Shown piece by piece: positions 6,412 through 9,721 of a stretch of DNA of 9,721 bases (its first letter is position 1; each line of letters begins with the position of its first letter). The DNA lies in NCBI GenBank assembly GCA_018725205.1, contig QLUB01000073.1, forward strand, positions 1 through 9,721, read 5' to 3'. Below the pieces are notes generated by a model. The model worked only from the letters and a program-made list of their open reading frames with translations, did no database searches and was not told the origin of the DNA. Position numbers and translations under genes: made by a program. The DNA is from a candidate division NPL-UPA2 bacterium (GTDB taxonomy: Bacteria; Bacillota; UBA994).

Positions 6412-7608
6412 TTATCTGAGGGTGAGTCCAATGCGGCGAAAGGCAGCCACTACCTCGATCTCAACTATTAGTGCCGGGAAAGCTTTGTGCCAATCGAGCG
6501 TGGCCATATACTCAGGCCGCAGGCGGCGCATTTGCTCGCCTAGCCCGACAATGTCGGCGTTAAACTCATGTTGCAGTGCGTCTAGCGCACTGCGAATTTC
6601 GTCGGCTACGACTTCTGCCAAATCCTCTTCTATTTGCTTGAGAAGGGCATGAGTGATGCCTGCCTCGGGATGCGGCCACGCGGTGAGGTTGCCGTCTTGG
6701 CTTACGCGTGCGTGCAGGCGATATCCACCATTCTCCTTACGCGCCTTGAATCTGGCGGACGAATAGTTTGCGAGCTGGACGATATGCCCTTCTTCCCTCG
6801 GAATGGACACTGTCGCCATGCGCAGGTTCGCCGTTAACCATGCCACGCCGCGGCTTTCCCGTTGGTCAAGGAATCCTGCCAGTTTGTCGCCGCGGAAAAC
6901 TGCTGTTCCCTTCAGTTCGATAGCAGAGGCAGGGGGTGCGTCCCCTGCTTCTGTTTGCGTGCCTTTGCCGTTAGCAGTGTCTGGTGCGGGTTGTATAGCG
7001 GGAAGCATAATCTGGAGACGAGCTTGATTGGCAAAGGCAATGCGTACGCCCAGAAGATCAGCGGGGGGAATTGTGCCGGTTTCCTCTCCCCGCCGCAGCA
7101 AGTTAAACAGATACTCCGCAGGCATAGCCTCCACTCGCGGCTCAACTCTTAAGACATCCTCTGCCTTGCCGAAGGCTACGGTTAGGCGTATGCGGTCGCG
7201 GGTTTGTCGGTCGCGCGCGAGGTATTCTAAAAGCTCCCCGATGCCCTCGCGCGCATACTCCTCTCCCATGACAACCACTAGAGTGTGGCCTGTGAAGGGC
7301 ACTTTGCTGAGGATAACGGGAAGCCGCAGCATGGCCTCCGCAACGCTGGGGGCCGAAAGGCTTGTTACCCACACCGGGTTCTGCCCGCCTGCTTGCCCGC
7401 CGCTTGCCTGACCCCCAGGCGCGGGAAGGGCCAGCTGGTAAGTAATGCGCACTCCGCTTGGGTCGGTGTCTACGCCCATGGCCATGACAAAGGCTAGGTC
7501 TTCAATTTCTTGCGCGCTCCAGCAACCCGTAAGCAAGATCGTTACGCCTACTAGGAGAAGCAGCGCAGCAACTTTTCGCGGCGACAGCGAATGTGAGAGG
7601 TCAATCAT
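6412..7608 (-). CDS. Spore germination lipoprotein, Ger(x)C family
   Basis: This is the C subunit of a GerA-type germinant receptor, a lipoprotein on the outer face of the spore inner membrane. The 398-residue protein has a basic start, a hydrophobic signal peptide (about 11-28) and a lipobox LTGC with Cys29 as lipid anchor. The family's conserved first block CWSAQEIEDLAFVMAMGVD (29-47) follows. Length agrees with the family (roughly 370-400). A glycine/glutamine-rich insert with repeated GGQA units lies at 65-76, and a polar linker near 210-225. The ATG at 7608 overlaps the end of the gerB reading frame by 8 bp and has no good ribosome-binding site, so it should depend on translation of gerB, which is broken. 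No stop or frameshift is seen in gerC itself. Confidence 0.92.
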   Translation of the reverse strand: MIDLSHSLSPRKVAALLLLVGVTILLTGCWSAQEIEDLAFVMAMGVDTDPSGVRITYQLALPAPGGQASGGQAGGQNPVWVTSLSAPSVAEAMLRLPVILSKVPFTGHTLVVVMGEEYAREGIGELLEYLARDRQTRDRIRLTVAFGKAEDVLRVEPRVEAMPAEYLFNLLRRGEETGTIPPADLLGVRIAFANQARLQIMLPAIQPAPDTANGKGTQTEAGDAPPASAIELKGTAVFRGDKLAGFLDQRESRGVAWLTANLRMATVSIPREEGHIVQLANYSSARFKARKENGGYRLHARVSQDGNLTAWPHPEAGITHALLKQIEEDLAEVVADEIRSALDALQHEFNADIVGLGEQMRRLRPEYMATLDWHKAFPALIVEIEVVAAFRRIGLTLR

Positions 7609-8559
7609 GCGAGTTCACGCGTTTGCCGCGCCAGAGTGCTCCGGCCAGAAGAACTGCCGTGATCCCCACCTGGTAAAAATAGGCATACTCATTGAACATA
7701 CTTTCCCAGAGGTGGCTTTGCGGCACACTGTCGGCTTGAAAGGACAGGTAGAAAGAGACAACAGCTAAAGGAATGATAAACCAGTGATAGCTCCTAGCCC
7801 CTGTCACTAAGGCTAGACCTAAGGATGCAGCATAGAACAAGAGGCTGACCTTGACAAATGTCCCGACAATCCAAAGGCCTAAGTAGACGGCCTCTATGCG
7901 CTCAATGAACACGCCAAAAGACACGTTGCGCGCAAGTTCCAGCACCGGGTACTTAAGAGTCTCGGCCAGAGCAGGGCTATAGCCTGCTACCACCGCTACT
8001 TGCAGGGCGCCGATAAGGCAAGAGCCAGCTGCCACACCCCACAAGGAGTACTTAAATACTGCGGACTGCTCTTCCACAAAATTAAAAAACAAAAGCACGA
8101 CAAGTCCATTGACTAATAAACTGCCGCTGACGAAGGCGGCTCGGGCTAGAGGCACAGGCTCCACGACGAGAAGCGGGACCAGCCAACCGGGGTCAATGCG
8201 CAACAATCCCGCGCCGGCGACGCGGTGATCAGAAAATCGCCTAGCGCGCGCAGCACCAATGTGCTGGAGGCAAGATTAAAGGCGACGAGCGTCAGCCCAA
8301 GCAGTGAGCCAAGCCATTTTCCGTAGATAGATCTAGCGTACTCAAAAAGGGTAAGCTGCGGGAAGCGTCGGCCTACCGTTGCGGCCATATACACGACCAG
8401 TACGCTCAGTAAGCCTCCCCCAAGCACCGCAATAAAGCCCTGCCGCCCCGCCAGTGTGGTAATTAGGTTTACAGCGCCTAGGAAAACGGTGCCCGTGATC
8501 CCGCTTAGCTTAAGCAGCATTAATTGCCGTGCGCTGATGGAGTCCTTTGCTTTAGGCAT
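7601..8559 (-). pseudogene. Spore germination permease GerB/GerKB family, internally deleted and frameshifted
   Basis: GerB proteins are about 360-370-residue, 10-helix membrane subunits of germinant receptors (APC-type transporter fold). The 5' part starts at ATG 8559, with AAAGGAGG (8573-8566) 6 nt upstream, and is family-like for 113 residues (helices 1-3, ending ...RALGDFLITA at 8221). That frame then runs 24 unrelated residues to TAG at 8146-8148. Family-like sequence resumes at once in another frame (about 8217 to 7601; GLLRIDPGWLVPLL, then helices to the C-terminus ending at TGA 7601). The joined parts total about 317 residues. By comparison with remembered GerAB/GerKB sequences, about 45-50 residues covering helix 4 and most of helix 5 are absent. 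A simple deletion must have length 1 modulo 3 to give the observed frame change. The downstream part has no ribosome-binding site of its own. Real decay or an assembly error cannot be told apart here. Confidence 0.85.
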
Positions 8560-9721
8560 CGTCATCCTCCTTTCCTCCCGGCGGATGCTGTACGTATGCC
8601 GGTCTGCCAATTCGTCGTTGTTGCCTCGGGTTAAACATCCTCGGTCTTAGCAGCATTGCCCACAAAGGGGCGCGGATGAGAGTATCTTTTAGCCCTTGGT
8701 TGTCAGATGGCGCTAGGGGCGACAAATAGGGGACGCCAAACGACTTGAGACTAACCAAGTGCAGTACCACAACGATGATTCCGGCGAAAACCCCATAAAG
8801 CCCAAGCAAGCTAGCCAAAAGTATCAGCGGAAAGCGCAGCAGGCGCAGGGAGAGCCCCACGTTAAATGCCGGCACCGCAAATGAGCCGATAGCAGTGAGC
8901 GCTACAATGACCACCATAACCGGGCTCACTAACCCCGCAGTTACCGCGGCCTGGCCAATTATAATGCCCCCCACGATGCCGATAGTAGTGCCAACCGTGC
9001 CGGGTACGCGAATACCGCCTTCGCGCAGCAACTCAAACGTCACTTCCATCAGCAGCGCCTCCACTGCGGCCGGGAAAGGCACGCCGGCGCGAGCTGCGGC
9101 GATGGGCAGGGCCAGTCGGCTAGGAATCATCTCTGGGGGGAAGGTCGTGACCGCGACGTACATAGCCGGAAGCAAAACAGCCATGACAATGCTCATGGCC
9201 CGCACCATCCTGACACCGGTCATCACTAGCCACCGCTCATAGTGGTCTTCCGCCGTAGGCAGGAAGTTACTGAGAACGGCTGGGACAAGAATGGCAAAGG
9301 GGGTGCCATCTACAATTAGCGCCACGCGGCCTTCCATAACGGCGGCGGCCACGCGGTCGGGCCTCTCCGTGAATTGTACCTGTGGAAAAGGGGAGTAGGG
9401 GCTATCTTCGATGTACTGCTCTATGTACCCGGAGTCCAGTATGCCGTCGACATCGATATAGGAGAGGCGTTTGTAGAGCTCGGTGAGCACTGTCGGTGAA
9501 GCTAGGCTGCTGTCATAAATGATGCCGATGTTGGTCTGACTGCGACGCCCGATGCAGGCAAACTTGACCCTTAGGGATGGGGTTTTCATGCGCTGGCGCA
9601 CTAGCGCGATATTGCTCTTGAACATCTCATTAAAGCCGTCGCGGGGGCCGCGCACCATAAGCGCTAACTTAGTGTGAGTCATTAGTAACGGATATGTAGG
9701 AGTGGACCTGCATCTTTCGCT
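8552..9721 (-). CDS. Spore germination protein, GerA family (5' end outside window)
   Basis: GerA-family proteins are the A subunits of germinant receptors: a cytoplasmic N-terminal region followed by a membrane domain, usually about 480-530 residues. Numbering from the internal ATG at 9682, the family blocks are RGPRDGF (11-17), IDVDGILDSGYIEQ (76-89), SPFPQVQFTERPDR (97-110) and EGRVALIVDGTPF (117-129). About five hydrophobic segments run from residue 155 to 340, then the usual tail VPYLSPLAP and a proline/arginine-rich end. That ATG has no ribosome-binding site, the frame is open to the window edge, and the family has roughly 100-150 more N-terminal residues, so the gene should continue beyond 9721. 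The 3' end overlaps the gerB start by 8 bp. The residues just before RGPR do not show the usual Glu-Pro-containing lead-in, so the 5' part deserves checking. Confidence 0.9.
   Translation of the reverse strand, partial: SERCRSTPTYPLLMTHTKLALMVRGPRDGFNEMFKSNIALVRQRMKTPSLRVKFACIGRRSQTNIGIIYDSSLASPTVLTELYKRLSYIDVDGILDSGYIEQYIEDSPYSPFPQVQFTERPDRVAAAVMEGRVALIVDGTPFAILVPAVLSNFLPTAEDHYERWLVMTGVRMVRAMSIVMAVLLPAMYVAVTTFPPEMIPSRLALPIAAARAGVPFPAAVEALLMEVTFELLREGGIRVPGTVGTTIGIVGGIIIGQAAVTAGLVSPVMVVIVALTAIGSFAVPAFNVGLSLRLLRFPLILLASLLGLYGVFAGIIVVVLHLVSLKSFGVPYLSPLAPSDNQGLKDTLIRAPLWAMLLRPRMFNPRQQRRIGRPAYVQHPPGGKEDDDA

Noticed and set aside
7601..8206. The downstream gerB part as an independent gene
   Set aside because: It begins in the middle of the family domain, has only TTG codons available and no ribosome-binding site.
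8146..8221. Programmed -1 frameshifting in gerB
   Set aside because: No slippery heptamer in the right frame was seen, and a shift alone would not restore the roughly 45-50 residues missing from the permease.
9680..9682. ATG 9682 as the true gerA start
   Set aside because: No ribosome-binding site precedes it, the frame is open to the window edge, and the family has a much longer N-terminus.
1..9721. tRNA, rRNA, CRISPR, insertion sequence or phage features
   Set aside because: No cloverleaf, repeat-spacer pattern, transposase-like frame or terminal inverted repeats were found on reading both strands.

Overview
The window looks like chromosomal DNA of an anaerobic, endospore-forming member of the Bacillota (Clostridia-like). 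The evidence is a gerA-gerB-gerC germinant-receptor cluster, strong AGGAGG-type ribosome-binding sites with frequent GTG/TTG starts, sigma-A-like promoters, a Gram-positive type BirA operator, and a rubredoxin beside an iron-sulfur flavoprotein. GC content looks moderately high by eye; it was not computed. No tRNA, rRNA, CRISPR array, IS element or phage gene was seen, and no gene-free stretch exceeds 300 bases.

Layout: (1) 13-1827 (-) typA/bipA, a ribosome-associated GTPase, with its own promoter. (2) 1923-2966 (+) a 2-hydroxyacid dehydrogenase, divergent from typA. (3) 3044-3589 (+) bioY, the biotin-binding S-component of an ECF transporter, behind a strong promoter whose -35 box lies inside a BirA operator. 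(4) 3569-3600, a hairpin terminator between convergent bioY and the asparaginase gene. (5) 6133-3601 (-) a tight three-gene unit: iron-sulfur flavoprotein, birA (biotin ligase/repressor), cytoplasmic L-asparaginase. (6) 6251-6409 (+) a 52-residue rubredoxin, divergent from the flavoprotein, with back-to-back promoters around a palindrome. (7) 9721-6412 (-) gerA (runs off the window), gerB (broken) and gerC, overlapping by 8 bp at each junction.

How the genes fit together: BirA attaches biotin to carboxylases and, when biotin is plentiful, should shut off bioY through the operator at 2966-2997, so regulator, operator and target transporter lie within about 2.6 kb. The flavoprotein/rubredoxin pair suggests a small redox module, possibly co-controlled through the shared 117-bp promoter region. 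The germination cluster appears to be decaying: gerB lacks about 45-50 residues (two membrane helices) and changes frame at the same place, while gerC and the visible part of gerA look intact.

I found no clearly novel multi-gene system. The points most worth a second look are the BirA-bioY circuit, the gerB deletion, the easily overlooked rubredoxin gene with its divergent promoter/palindrome, and the unusual flavoprotein-birA-asparaginase grouping.
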